A DNA stretch of 64,000 nucleotides from Tolypeutes matacus (GCA_026826555.1 JAKSZT010054335.1:10350936-10414935), one strand, 5' to 3'. Numbered from the stretch's first letter, positions 36,291 through 49,573 are shown. Notes: a model not told the origin generated them from the sequence alone. Made by a program: numbers and translations.

Positions 36291-38629
36291 GCACCAGGTG
36301 CCAGCAAATTCAAAAAGTCGACACCTTACGCTCGGATCGCCTCCAAAAGAGTGCTGGAATTATGAAAGCTCTTTCATGGGGCAGGCATTCAGTAAACGTT
36401 TGTGGAGGTGAACTATAGCAAATGAAAGGGACTATTTTTCCTTTAGCGAAATTAATTAGGATGTTTAATTTAAATAGTTTCACTTAGTTCACGGACACTG
36501 GTAACTTCAGAACTTGTAGAGATGTCAATTTCTATTGATGAGGTAAACTTTTTTTCTAATGATATTTACATCAAACAAGAAACAAGAAAAGGAAGTGTTT
36601 ACTAAGGAAGCTTTGTTATCTGTTCCAAGATAAATGAAAAAGGAACAAAGTCTACACTTAAAAAATAATGAAAAGGCTCTTTCATTTGCCCTCACTTTTA
36701 GATCAATATGACCGAGCTAAGGGAAAATTTTTTGCCCAACACAATCAATTTCCTGCCTTCCTAAAATGACATAGAACTTAACTTTAAACATAATCTTTCT
36801 CCTTAATTACAGAGGGAAAAGATTTAAGGAAAGTTTAAGAACAACTGAATTAATCTTTAACCAAAGTTGGAAGAACAACTCAGACATGTGGCTCAATAAT
36901 TAATGAATATAGTGTGTTTAAATAAAACTGGCATTATTTCTTAATTATGAACTTAAACCAAGTGACCATGGATGCGATCACATATGATGCCTAGAAAACA
37001 TAACTGCACATTTCCCATTTGAAGATCATATGTGCAGATTTAATTTACTTCATACTCTATTCACATATGTTTGTGAAAGATTTCTTTTTCTCACTGGAGC
37101 TTAATTGTACTGACTCTTGTTTTGATACACAGCCATTGAAAAGGGCTAAAGGACCAGGAGGGATTGTGTTCTTTTGTGGAAGTTATTTCTTATCTCTACA
37201 TTTATTGATGAATAGCAGAATTATTTTTAAAGTCAAAATAATTAATTCTTTGTGCAATAAAAATATACAGTGTAATTTAAATCTCTTAAGAAATACCACC
37301 TTATGATTTTGAGTTGGCTTTTTAGGGATTTGTCTAAAAATATAAACTATTTTTTAAATCATCTAAGATTGAAGTTCAGCCATTGTCTGGAAGCACAGAT
37401 GAAGCACAGACAGAAAACCCTGGAGGACCAGCAGGATTTACGGAGATCATTTTAGTTATGTCCATGAGCACACAAAGATCAAGGGTGTTTAAAATTAAAT
37501 CAAGCAGTCAGTTCAAGAACTAGACAGTTATGACTTGATGACAAAAGGGGCGTTTTCTTGCCCGGATGTCCAGATAACAAATAATGAGTTCCCATGAAAA
37601 CAAGATTCATATATCAAAGCTTCTCAATTTAACTGTTGTCATTGAGTTTCTAGATTTAGTAGATTCTGAGACATATTGCTATACATCCCTCCAAGATTTC
37701 ATTGCTGGAGATAAAGAAATTCAAGTCTGGTCCAAGAATTTAAAAATCTGTGGAAACTCTCTGTATCTTTCATCGGTTTTCATTCTGAGGAAATCTGAGA
37801 GTAGACTGGCACACACACGCCTGGTGGAATGAATTGCAGTTACACTGATAGGAAATAGAGCCTGAAAACGACTTTAAAAGCCACCCATCCCTGAGCCCGA
37901 GGGTTATTTTCAGAAGCGTGGCTTAACTGATGGCGTCTGGGCCAGTGCTCAACCCATTTTAAAATTCACTAAAGAGCAGCAACTGCCTTTAAATAACTTT
38001 CTCTGTAAGGCCCTGTGCTCTGCTCACTGACAAAGCAAACCGAAATAAAAAGGCCACTTTTACTTTCAAGGCGTTTAAAAGGTATTTAGGAGGACTATGC
38101 ATTTGTAAAATAGGTAAAAGTACAGCCCACAGTGCTGTAAGGGTCTGGACCACCTAAGGCCAACCCCAGTTACTCTCCAGCCGCGAGGTCTTGCCTAGGA
38201 CAGGAGCCGGCTCGGAGTTCCGAGGGGCCAGAGGCCGTGCCCACAGCAGGTAGGCTGGAACCGAGGAACTCTGAAGGCGAAAAGAGCCAAGAGACCGTAC
38301 AGGTAGGTTTGGGGCCCATGGTGTAAGGTTGAATGTAAAGGGAAGGAATTGAGCCTTTTCGCTTTGGGTAATAGAAAGTTCTCAAAGGTGAGCATTTCAG
38401 AAGGATGGCTATAGGTGGCCACCTCCAGAATGAACTGCAGGTAGAGAGACAGAGATGCAGAAAACAGGAGGCTGCGGAGTCGCTTGAGATCAGAAGGGCT
38501 TAAACTTTTTATGATCCTAAAATGAATCCAGTGAACCTGCCGATATCTGATACCTTTAGACCTACAAAAAAATACTGCCTTCATAGGGCTCAATCCAATA
38601 ACGGGAAGAACCACTAAAACTCGATTCCC
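36291..38629. other. intergenic, AT-rich, no gene seen
   Basis: A MIR/L2-like fragment sits near 36380-36410 (caggcattcagtaaacgttt). The remainder is AT-rich unique DNA. A 139-codon minus-strand ORF at 38195-38614 has no recognisable domain; it may be repeat-derived or chance. Confidence 0.5.
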
Positions 38630-38880
38630 GGGAAGCGGCTGTGGCTCAAGTGGCTGGGCTCCTGTTTACCATATGGAAGGCCCCCGGTTCGATTCCTGGG
38701 GCCCCCTGGTGAAGGCGAGCCGGTCCCCGCAGCTCGCGGCAAGATGGTTCAACAAAGGGAGACAAGCAGACACAGAAAAACGCAAAAAAGCAAATGGACA
38801 CAACAAGCACAAGCAGCAAGGGGGGATCGAGAATGTGCATCGGAGGCTTGGAAAAAGATGCTGACACCAAGCGGAAATAA
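38630..38880 (+). mobile_element. tRNA-derived SINE (xenarthran DAS-type)
   Basis: The head gggaagcggctgtggctcaa is identical in its first 20 bases to the copy at 31471. Box A-like tggctcaagtggctggg and box B-like ggttcgattcctggg follow. The body includes ctggtgaaggcgagc, a gacacagaaaaacgcaaaaa part and caagcagcaagggggg. The right end (near an aaataaaaaatttcg stretch) is uncertain and I could not find a clear target-site duplication. Confidence 0.8.
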
Positions 38881-40671
38881 AAAATTTCGAAAGGCAAAGC
38901 CAAGCGTTATGCTGCTTGGGTGACGTGATGAGGCCAGGCTGAAAAGCCCACTTTCAGCTATGTGGCATTTGAAGCGTCCACGTGGCGGCTGAAAGTGCAG
39001 GCCTGGCACCCAGGGCAACGGCGAGGATAAGCAGGTGCATTTGGGGATTGTCCTGCATGGGGAGGTGACGGAGGCGGGAGGAAGCGTGGGGTCTTGGGGG
39101 AAGGGAGAGCAGGGTGAGGGAGACCACGGAAGGGCAGAGGGAAAGCGGGCAGGCGTGGAAGGGGAATCCCGTGGAATGGTTAGTACCAGTCTTGGGGTTT
39201 AATGACCAGAAGACAATTCAAGCCATTTCAGTGGCAGAGTGGAAGGTGAAGTCAGGCTGTTTGGGATAAAGGGAATTTGGGGACATTGTCAGGTTTTAAG
39301 TACAGCTGATTAGCAGAACCAACGTCTGCTACGCTCCATGGCTTTTAATTTTTGGCATATTTAGATCTGTCCCCATGGCCCTCGAAGTCCTTCCCCTGAG
39401 AGCGCTGCAGAGTATAAAGAGATGACACTGTCCTTAGAAAGTTCCAGCTTGCAATTAAGAGTGAGAGCCGCCTTCACGGCTGGCGGTGATTGTGCTCTGG
39501 TGAATTCGTCCCACCCCAACCTCAGCTGCCAGGCGGTGTGGCATGGAGGCGAGCCTGGCGGAGCTGGCGCAAGCCGCTGTGCGCAGCGAGGAGCTCCTTC
39601 CTGTTCTCTGGTTTGTGACCAACACAGGCAGATGCAGCAAGGAGGACTCAGGAAGTGGCCTCCTTCTCTCCGATGCCTACAACTCCTTGTAAGACGTTCT
39701 CCTATTTTGGTTACACGTTCGTTACTTCTGTGTCTGTCTTGAAGTTCTGTGCATTTAAAATTATGTATACAGTTTTTTTTTTGCTGAAAACTATTTTGAG
39801 ATTTTATTAGAGGAAAGACTACTTGAGCACCATGTGGAAATGATAAACAAAGCTTATCACAATCTGGAGACTGTAAAGATATTGAGGAAATTAGCCAGAT
39901 CACATTCACGTTGCCGTGTCCACCTGTACATTGAGCCCTGATTTCCATAATTGAAATGTTTCAGGGGACTTCAATGGCAAAAACTGTTTTCATGAAGTGT
40001 TCCTAACTCTGGTATTAAATTAAATTCTAACTTACTCTCAAATAAAACTCCAGTGTTGTGCTTACAGAGACGTCTCCTCCTGGCAGCCGTCACACGGAAG
40101 TAGCCCCCTAAACTGTGCTCTTCATTCCCAGCCCCGGGGTGATGCCGCGCTCCCGGCCACACCCTGGAATTCTCTCTGCTCGCAGGTGGGAAGGTCCACG
40201 GAGCCTCAGCCAGGCCAGGAGTGGGTGGCAGGTACAGGGCCCCCTGCCAAGCGCTTATTAAAACTGCTCCTCTTCAAACTCCTTGGTGGTGTCTGGTTTC
40301 CCCATAAGTCACTAGCACTCCTCCTGCCAAGAGCCTTGCTCAGTCTTCTAAGCTTTACTGCTGCAAGTAAAAGTGAGACACGCGGACACAGGGTTAACAT
40401 TTTCTAAACCTAAAAACGAGAGGGTTAAAATTGGAATCGAACATTTTATCATGAAAGACGTCGTTGGAGTCTGCTGTACTGAAAGTAACACAGAGACGGA
40501 GTTCAGGGAGGGGTAAAAGAATTGCCTGGGTCCCTGGAGAGTCTACAACCTGACGGCCTCCCGCCAGGACTCGGTGACCACAGGAACACATGTGGTGGTA
40601 AGGAAACGTGCCAACAAAAACAAACATGGTCAAGTGTCACTAACCATACCTGTGCCACTCAGACAGCAAAA
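38881..40671. other. intergenic, no gene seen
   Basis: Includes a purine-rich segment (39050-39180, gggaggaag-type words). A 195-codon minus-strand ORF (39361-39948) and overlapping shorter ORFs show no domain. No exon or RNA gene was recognised. Confidence 0.5.
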
Positions 40672-41335
40672 CCTCCTGAGTGCCTGCTGCGTGCCAGCTG
40701 CTGCTCCAGGAGCAGGGAATGCACCTCCTGAGTGCCTGCTGCGTGCCAGCTGCTGCTCCAGGAGCAGGGAATGCACCTCCCGAGTGCCTGCTGCGTGCCA
40801 GCTGCTGCTCCAGGAGCAGGGAACGCACCTCATGAGTGCCTGCTGCATGCCAGCTGCTTCCTGAGTGCCAGCTGCATGCCAGCTACTGCTCCGGGAGCAG
40901 GGAGTGTACCTCCTGAGTGCCTACTGCGTGCCAGCTGCTTCCTGAGTGCCAGCTGCGTGCCACCTACTGCTCTGGGAGCAGGGAATGTACCTCCTGAGTG
41001 CCTGCTGCGTGCCAGCTGCTTCCTGAGTGCCAGCTGCATGCCAGCTACTGCTCCAGGAGCAGGGACTGTACCTCCTGAGTGCCTGCTGCGTGCCAGCTGC
41101 TTCCTGAGTGCCAGCTGCGTGCCAGCTGCTGCTCCAGGAGCAGGGAATGCACCTCCTGAGTGCCTGCTGCATGCCAGCTGCTTCCTGAGTGCCAGCTGCA
41201 TGCCAGCTACTGCTCCGGGAGCAAGGAATGCACCTCCTGAGTGCCTGCTGCATGCCAGCTGCATCCGAGTGCTTGCTGCATGCCAGCTGCATCCTGAGTG
41301 CCTACTGCATGCCAGCTGCTGCTCCGGGAGCTGGA
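40672..41335. repeat. VNTR built from an L2/MIR-like segment (52-bp and shortened units)
   Basis: The full unit begins acctcctgagtgcctgctgc, continues gtgccagctgctgctcc and ends aggagcagggaatgc. It is 52 bp long (starts at 40671 and 40723). From about 40850 full units alternate with a shortened form that stops after ccagctgctt. The motif 'gagtgcctactgtgtgccag' is a hallmark of an ancient L2/MIR-class interspersed repeat. To the right of the array the single copy continues in that pattern (ctggaaacacagtagc, then attgcctcatggac). The array therefore seems to have arisen by expansion inside such a relic. The 229-codon plus-strand ORF (Cys/Ala/Pro-rich) is translated repeat. Confidence 0.85.
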
Positions 41336-42570
41336 AACACAGTAGCAGGAAATCATTGCCTCATGGACTAGTTTATACACACACATGTACGCGCCAAGTG
41401 TATATGTGTGTGTGCATGTAGACATAAGCAGATAACTCTGTTCTCTATCACTCCTCTGCATGTCTGCAGGCACTGGATTAGGCCCTGGGGGTGCAAAGAG
41501 GACTGGTGCTTTGCCTTGGTACCAGACTCATAGACAGCCACGAGAGCACGATAATCACTGCACTGAATAGAGGGAGAAAGCATTAGTCAGGAAACAAGTC
41601 GCTGGAGAGCAGCTTTCACTGAAGAGCACACTGCAGGAAAACTGCTGTTTTAAATAAAGATGGCAAAAGCTCTCTAGCTAAAAGTCCGAATGCTCAGAAA
41701 ACGTATCTGGCACAGGACATTAAATTTAACTCTTCTTGTTTCTCAGTTTTGAGGTTGGCAAAGCCCAGGACGACGCGTGACAAGTGGCCCTGTTCTGCAG
41801 GAGGTTCTTGAAACATCCGAGCTGGGCCTCTGCTTGTCCCACCCACTGGAGCGCGTCCGCCCAGTCCTTCGGCATCGGTCCATTCTGTTCCTAGTTCGCT
41901 GTGCTTATAGATGCCGTCTAGGAACCACAACCGGATGACTCAGCTTTATGGACGCCCCTGGGACACGGCAGGGCTTTGCCGCCCACAGAGTGCGGACAAG
42001 CATCTTCTAGCCAGTATGGTCGTGACAAAGATTACTTTTGTTTGCTTGTTTTGTCTATAACCAGCATGCTAATTACGGCCAGAGGAGAGGTTGAGGAACT
42101 TTGCCCTACTCTGTTCTTCGTTGTCAGGTCATGCCGCTTCCGTGGTCACATGGCCACTCACCACCTCCTAGGCTGGACATAAATGTCCCAGAGCTGCATC
42201 CAGTGAGTTTCAAAGAGGAGCCATAGTGTGCAATTGCTCTCTCTGAACTGTCTCAGGGTGCTTCAATCAACTCCAAACAACTTTTGATCTTTTTCTTCTT
42301 GTTTTGGTAAAGTTCCCCAAACAAAATAAAAATACAACTATTCTAATTTTACAAAAGGCATTTACAGCCATTATCAGTTCTCACAATTACTTTAGGAAAC
42401 AAAATGTGTCTTGGTTACAGAAACAGCTGCCCCCTGAGTTGGAGAACACAGTGTTGTTTTGTGCTCTTGAAACCACATCCATGTTTCTAGTCTTTTCCCA
42501 ATAACTTTCCTCATTGGATTAAAAGAAAATGATGAAAACCATTGTCTAACAAATTATGATTCCTTCCGTT
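41336..42570. other. intergenic, no gene seen
   Basis: Contains a short purine/pyrimidine alternating stretch at 41378-41420 (acacacatgt and gtgtatatgtgtgtgtgc). Otherwise it is unique sequence without a recognisable gene. Confidence 0.5.
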
Positions 42571-42571
42571 T

Positions 42572-42960
42572 GTTTTTTTCCTTTTTTTAATTAGAGAAGT
42601 TGTAGGTTTACAGAGAAATAATGTGTACAATACAGAGTTCCCCTACATTCTCCTATTATCAGCACCTTGCACTAATGTGGCACACTTGTTACAATTGATA
42701 AAAGATTATTATTATAATATTGTATTTTATTTATTATATAATAATTGTATTAATATAACAATATTATTATTACGTATAACTTTAGTGTTCACCATTTGTG
42801 TTGTACAGTTCAATATTTTAAAAAATTTTATTCTAATAACATACATACAACCTAAAATTTCCCTTTTGAATCACATTCCACTATATAATTCAGTGTTAAT
42901 CATGTCCAGAATGATGTGCCACCATCATCACCATCCGTTACAGAATTGTCCCATCGCCTG
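42572..42960 (-). mobile_element. L1 LINE 3' UTR fragment
   Basis: It starts on the plus strand with a poly-T-rich stretch (the poly-A end on minus). It continues ttagagaagttgtaggttta, acagagttcccctacattct, caccttgcactaatgtggca and ttgtgttgtacagttcaata. These words in this order are typical of the 3' UTR of mammalian L1 elements. An AT-rich expansion (42700-42780) lies within it. No ORF2 sequence follows, so it is 5'-truncated. Confidence 0.7.
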
Positions 42961-44529
42961 AAGAGAAGCTCTGTACCATTTAAGCATTTTCCATGTGCTT
43001 TCTGAACTGGCAGCTCAACCCATGCTCCGTAATCCCTGGGGATCCCTGGCACCCTCTCAGGGAGCTGCAAGAGCAGAACTATTTTCACTATTTTCACAGC
43101 AATGCTGGGACATTATTTGCCTGTTGGGATACGTTGGTGGCATTTTTGCATTGAGTGGGTGATGGTGGGCAAAACTCAAACTATCTGAGGAGCCGTTGAA
43201 TTATTCACCACCACGTGCTTGTGGTTTAAAAGATAAGCCAGTTGCACTCAAGAATGTCATTGATGAAGCAGCACAAAATAGTAATTTTGTTCAATCGCAA
43301 CCCTGGGGATTTATTTATACTGTGTGGAAAAGAGAAACATGCATAAAGCACCTCTGCTCCGTGCCAAAATACCCCGGATGTCTTGAGGGAAAGTGTGCAG
43401 TTGTTTGAGGTGGAAGCTGAATTAACTTTTTTTTTTTTCATAGAACATCATTTTTTAGTTGAAAGAATGACTGACAAACTGTGGTTATATCAGGCTTAGG
43501 TATTAGACATTTTCTCAAAAATCAACAAAATGAGCATCCCCTGTCAAGCAAGACAAATGAATGTGTTTTTGCCAATGATAACATTTGAGATTTCAAGAAA
43601 AATGGGAATTTAAAAAAAACGTATGTATGCCACGGTGCTAGAGTCAACTTTCCAATACTAAAAGAAGTTTGGGAACGAGATTGGTGGTGATGTGGACAAA
43701 CTTAAGTTTTTATATGGGATAGTGAAGAGTCATCCCAATCCGAAGCCTGGCGGTCCAAATCACGCCCGGGTAAAGGACCCATTTATTGTTCAAGATAGAC
43801 CAATACATTTTAATATATCAGAATAAAAAGTTCCATTGATATGGTTAGAGTCCTAATTTCGTCTAATCTTTAAGAAGGTACTCCTTATCAAGTTTTGGTG
43901 TCTTATCAAAGGAGATGATCCCCAATTATTTGAACAATGCTATTAAAATACTCCTACCTTTTCTATTTATATATCTCTGTGAGGCCAGGTTTTTTCATAT
44001 ACTTTAGTCCAACAACCCATTGAAACAGATTAATTGCGGATGCAGACATAAGAATTCAATAATTTTCTATTAAGCTAGACATTAAAAGAATTGCAAAATG
44101 TAAAATGCCACTTTTCTCACTAAATTCTTTTTGTCTTGGAAACCATAGTTATCTTTCCTAAAAGTAGGCTATTTATGTTAACACAAGTGGGCTTATCATT
44201 GTTATTTTAAAATTAAAATGAATAAATATATCCTTTAAAAACTTCTCAGAATTAATTTCTAATCTAGTCACTATAGAGAACCATAACCTACGTAAACAAA
44301 GGCGATTTGAAGTCCTGAGTAGTTTTTCAAAGCGTAAATGGGATCCACCCCCCCCCCAAGTGGAGAAAATCAAGAGGAGTTGCATCCAGCTGTGTGCTAA
44401 GACTGAGCAAGCACCTGGCACACTGGCTGGGTGTCATTTTGGCCTTTGTGTCAGGAAATGTCGACATCTTGTAAAGCTGTGAGTCACACTGTGGTCATGT
44501 TAGTATATAATCCAGGGACAAAGCATTTT

Positions 44530-44700
44530 CCATGAGTGAACTTGGAGCCAGGGTATCTGAATTTAATCCCTCCCGTCACCATATGTTAGTTGTAGGCAAA
44601 TTATTTTTTTTCTCCATGCCCCAGTTTCTTCAACTGTCAAAAAGGAATAAAATTATTACTTATATTAATATATCGCTTAGCTGAATGGATTGCTAAGCCA
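44530..44700 (+). mobile_element. MIR SINE relic
   Basis: The plus strand has gttgtaggcaaattatttt, ccagtttcttcaactgtca and aggaataaaattattacttat in the order of the MIR core (the 'tcagtttcctcatctgtaaaatgggg' region). It is diverged, with approximate limits. Confidence 0.6.
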
Positions 44701-47700
44701 ATGGAATGAGATACGACTTGTAGACTAGTGAGCCCGTGACTGCGCCACATGGCAATCACCCTCTCGGTGGTGCCCATAGCTCTGGTCCTCCTGTCCCAAG
44801 CTCTCCCTGACTCCCTACATCAGCTGCCAGCTTTCAATGTCTAATACTTGACTTGATCTTATCTGACGATGATGACCAATTTTGACAATTTTTATTGTTG
44901 TAACATCTCTTCTCCAATGCATTCTAAATGAGCATCTACATCTACCATAGGAAGATTTTTAATGCTTGCAATAAACAAACCTGGGAATTTCCAACTGCTG
45001 ATTCCAATAAACTACCACATGTCAAACCTGCCTAGCAAAGTGACACACACACCAAATAGTAAGCATGGAGACCACACTCAATACTTAAATCTGTAATTTC
45101 TTTAGTGCTCATACATCTTTACTGATAGGTTAGGGCCTTGAGACATTTTTCTTTCGTTAAGGAATTTTTGGAACCCATCCAGGGTATATAATACCAGAAG
45201 ACAAAAATTCTTCAACAGTGGCAAGGACTAAAAGATTAACCTAGCACACAGGGATTTTGTGGTGAAGGTTTTTCATGCTAGGATTTACACTAATCTAACT
45301 AGCTCTGCGTTAGTCATTTTTCTGTCTTCCTTTGGCAGACATTGGCAGGATGAAATACCTTGTTTTATACCAGAGGAGGGGTCTATCAGGAGAGAAAAAT
45401 AATCAGAGGAAAGGATCTTTCTAAAATTGACCTTTGACATCCATCTTTCAATTTGTCTTGCTTCATGGAAATTGCTCCAAACCAACATTTCATGCATAAA
45501 AAGTCTTGCTACTTTGTAGGAATGAGGGAAGATGAAATCGTGTGATTATGGGGACAACAGACCTGACTTCAGAGATTCAAGACAAGGTCTGTAGCAGTTC
45601 GTTCCCCTGGAGATGAAAGGTCCTTAGGGAAAGGTGGCGGCCGCGCCAGCGTGGTCAGCTTAGAAAGCGCAGATACATTTTTAAGAGTTCTGTGCACCCG
45701 CCCATCATTCTCTCGAGCGAACACTTTCTTAGACTTCAGACCCTTCCTAGATTTCTAAGGCGGAAAACACGAGTGCATTCCAAGGCCTTCTCCAATGATG
45801 CTATCGTATTATATTGGAATTCTAGAGGATCAAAATTCTCGCCTTAGGCTTAGCAACTGTTTAATCTTCCTACTGACTATTTGATGAAAGAATGAGAGCC
45901 AACTACGTGAGATTCATTACAGGCCCCTTTCTCTAAGGATCCTAAAATATGTTATTGTTAATTAGTTATTGAGCAGAACTTTCTTTTTAATTTTGCTGTT
46001 TTCTGTTCCCATCCCTTATCTGTTTCCTTGTCCCTTCTTTATTTCTCTTTCTTAGCTCATTTCTCTACCCTTTCTTCATATTCATTTATTTACACTTCTA
46101 ATTTTGTCATCTAATTTTATATCCTACATTCTGGCCAAATTTCTTCTTTCTTTTCCTCTCATCCATCCATTAAGAAAGTACTAAGTGGTAATTAATTTAA
46201 ATACAGAATCACATTAAAATGTAATTTAGAATGTTTTTCCTCTAGATTAAGAAAGAAGATGGTTGAAATTTCGGGAAGAAATCATAGTTTTATTTCAGTC
46301 CCAATGGAAGATTTCTTTCAGAATATGAATAAAGGTGGTTTTCTAATTTTCTAACAGATCTCAATATTACAAGTATCTGAATGCTGACACTCATTTTAGA
46401 TTTGAGAATTTAATAAGCAAATAACAAAAATGTAGTCACAGAGTTTTTATGTTCCTAGCAAATAATAAGCATTCAGTAAATGTTTGAACTGAGCTGAACT
46501 GTTTGTTGAAGTAAGAAAAGAGAGCCCATGCTGGCAGTCATCAACTACACCATTTCAGAGCGAGATCAGTTCAAAGTTCAAAGGCAGCCACTTAAGCTCA
46601 AAAAGAAGGATTAATGTCCTTGTTGCATAAATAAATAAGCAAGGAATGCCACACTGGTACTTTGGATACCTGCTTCAAACCCAGGAAAGGCTCCATTGCA
46701 ATTTTCTTACTTGGTTATTGTTTTCATATGTTGCATCAAATGAGTTAAGGGAATTTTCTTGGTTATGATTTCTTGATGACAAAATACTCAAACAATGTTT
46801 ATTCTGTTTAAAATATTTGAATATCCAGTTTTACCTCCCTGTCGATACAAAGCTTTCTGAAATGACTTTAAGAAAATTGTAAATAAAAGTCTTCTCCATA
46901 TTCTCAGGATATTTCCCTCTAGGAGACCATTATAGAAAGTCCCTAAGATGAGAAAGGATTGAATAAATAACTGGGACTATAGCCCAGCCAAGTTCAAACT
47001 TCAAAAGACCATCACAGCACTTCAGTTTACTTTTAGTGTTTTTCTTATTCCTTATTTCCTGCCTTTTAGTGTTTTTTTTTTTTTGACCTTTTGACTTTCT
47101 ATAGCTCTCTATTGTGTTGATTTAGAACCTGCTTTTTTGTTCTTTTCAGAAAAGCTTATTTTCCCCAAACAAGGACAGTTGTTGAAAGTCTGCTCATTCT
47201 ACTTGTAATACTGCTATTGCACCTAAAAACCCCGATCATTAACTCAGAATATCCTACCAGGTCTCGAGTCAAGCCGTGCATCCTAGTAGGCACTTTCCAA
47301 GTTGAGCTAAATAGAGAGTCACCTCCATCTTGACCATTTAAGAAAAGAAGAGTGTAAGTAGATAACTAACCCTAAAAATAAATAAGAAAATAAATAAACA
47401 AAAATTATCTCATGTATACATGTGAAGAGTAAGTGAAGAAGCTACTTGTAGCATTGCCTATTTCTGGGAAGCCTTTGAGTTACATTAGGAGACAATCTAA
47501 AGAGCAATCCATTTTTTACCTTTATTGAATACTTACATACATATAGAACTGGGCTCAATAATGTTAGGAGTTTGCAGATCAGCTGAAGAGATAGTTAATT
47601 TATTCATGTGAAAGACAAATAAGAATGAAAACAAAGACACATGCAAACCAGCCCAAGTACAGATTTCTGTGTCAGTAGGAAGCTCTCAGTTATGAAAACA

Positions 47701-48129
47701 TAGACCTGGAGGTTTTTTCTTGTTTTGTTTCATCCATAAAGCTTGTTTCTTTGCAACAATCCTGGAGAACTTATAATGAGCATTATTGTATCAATTGGGG
47801 TGAAAAGTATCCAATGGCAGCAGGTCATATTATTCACCCACCGTCAATGCCAGCTAATCACATGGTGAAAATCAGGACCAAAGTCTTCTCTACCAGTCGC
47901 AAAATAAGTTCCTTCCGACTACACCATGTATTTGCATCATAGTTCATTGAGAACTTTGTGTCTCAGGGATTTGTTTGGAACTTTGAGATATTCTTACTCA
48001 TCAGCTACTCAATGATTCTATGGTCTATTTCAATTCAAATAAGTGTTAATTTTTTTAAAGCAGTTGCTAAGGCTCGAGGCTTTCTTTTATTTGCCCCAAA
48101 CACACACACACACACGGGCACATGCACGC

Positions 48130-48560
48130 ACACGCCACTTGTATCTGCTTCTTCCTTCTTGTCTTCCATATGCCTTCCCAAAAGTCTCTTCTTTTCCTCT
48201 TTCTTTAGGATTCTACTGAAAACTCATTTTTCCCATGAAGTTCATTATGAAATCTGCATATACCATTGTTCTATTTTACGTTTTATTGGTTTCATATTCA
48301 TTGTTAATTCTACTCTTGGCGTTTGTGTTCATTCACATAAATATAATTATGTGCATTCTTTTTCTGATAAAAATGTTTAATGTTTCTAGTGATAATGATA
48401 TTTTGGTATCTCTTCCTTGAGAAAATTACTGCTGCATATTCAGAGAAACTGTTCTTACAGAATTTAGATTGTCAGCTTTGTACGGCTTATGTATGTATTA
48501 AACACTATTCTCCTTGGGCAGGGACAAGATTTCCCTTGTTGGCAATGTAGGTTATAAAAT
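48130..48560 (+). mobile_element. L2-type LINE relic
   Basis: The text includes tactgaaaactcatttttcc and catgaagttcattatgaaat, typical of L2 3' regions, and later ccttgggcagggacaagatt, which matches the 'ccttgagggcagggac' L2 hallmark. The 140-codon ORF across it is not a gene. Confidence 0.45.
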
Positions 48561-49096
48561 TAAAGTATAAGAATAAAAACAAAAATACTGATGAACACGA
48601 ATTTCTATCCATGGAGATGTTTTAGAATTTATTAAAAGATACCAACTGGTGCTGACAATTTCTACCTTCTTGAAAATGACAAATTTTCAGTTTCAATACA
48701 TATTACTTGAAGAGAGGTAATATTTAAGCCAGCCTTTCAATATTCCTTTAGGACTGCCTTTTCTGACTCTTTTCATCCTTAATAAGTTGTCTTGATGAAA
48801 TGTCTTAAAATACAAAGCTAAATGGAAAAAAGAATTTATACCAAAAACAATTTATTACAAACATTTAGAAAGTATTACCAAACAACCTATATTTGAAAAG
48901 AAATGGAAAAGTTACTTAGTTCTTAAACAACACTGAAAGAAAAAAATCTAAAACGCTACCTGAAACTCAATATTTAAATAATGACTAACACTGTATGTTT
49001 CTCTTCTAAGACTCTGTTTATGACACTTATAAAATGTGATAAACCCAACCCAAGACATGCATACAAAAGAAAAAACTTGAAACAAAACTGAATAAT

Positions 49097-49573
49097 GGGA
49101 AATGGATGTGGCTCAAGTGATTGAGCTCCTGCCTACCACATGGAAGTTTTGTGGTTCGGTTCCTGGTGCCTCCTAAGAAGACAGCAAGCTGGTGTGACGA
49201 GCAGGCATGGCAAGCTGACACAACAAGATGATGCAAGAAGAGACACAAGAAGAAAAACATAATGAGAGACACAGCAAAAAGCAGGGAGCAGAGGTTCTTG
49301 GTGCCTCCTAGAGAAGACAGGCAAGACAGCGAACTGATGCGATGAGCAGGCAGGGCAAGTTGACGCAACAAGAGACACAAGAAGAAAACATAATGAGAGA
49401 CACAACAAAGCAGGGGACAGAGGGCCTTAAGTGATTAAGTACCTCCCTCCCACATCGGAGGTCCTGGGTTCAGTTCCCAGTGCCTCCCAAAGAAACAAAG
49501 AAGACAGACACAGCAAGTGCAAACAATGAGGGGGTGGGGAGAAATAAATAAATTTTTTAAAAATTCTAAAAAA
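49097..49573 (+). mobile_element. multimeric (about three-unit) tRNA-derived SINE
   Basis: The head gggaaatggatgtggctcaa carries box A, and box B is tggttcggttcctggtgcct. The body (acaagatgatgcaagaagag, agagacacagc) is then largely repeated from about 49285 (ggttcttggtgcctcctaga, then gcgatgagcaggcagggcaa). A third piece at 49427-49520 restores a head-like part with its own box B (gggttcagttcccagtgcct). The element ends in an A-rich aaataaataaattttt tail. A near-perfect target duplication flanks it: aaaactgaataat at 49084-49096 and aaaattgagtaat at 49574-49586. The intact outer duplication shows that it inserted as a single multimeric unit. Minus-strand ORFs across it are spurious. Confidence 0.85.

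Larger units (their letters stand above)
42961..49096. other. long AT-rich intergenic stretch, no gene seen
   Basis: More than 6 kb of mostly unique AT-rich DNA. Recognisable pieces are the MIR at 44530-44700, an MIR/L2-like tail at 46455-46490 (cattcagtaaatgtttgaac), a poly-T run at 47070-47085, a (CA)n run at 48098-48115 and an L2-like relic at 48130-48560. Very few ORFs over 60 codons exist here and none resembles a protein. Confidence 0.55.

Noticed and set aside
40732..41421. 229-codon Cys/Ala/Pro-rich plus-strand frame
   Set aside because: It is translated VNTR; a keratin-associated or metallothionein-like gene was considered, but the frame follows the DNA repeat exactly and lacks flanking gene structure.
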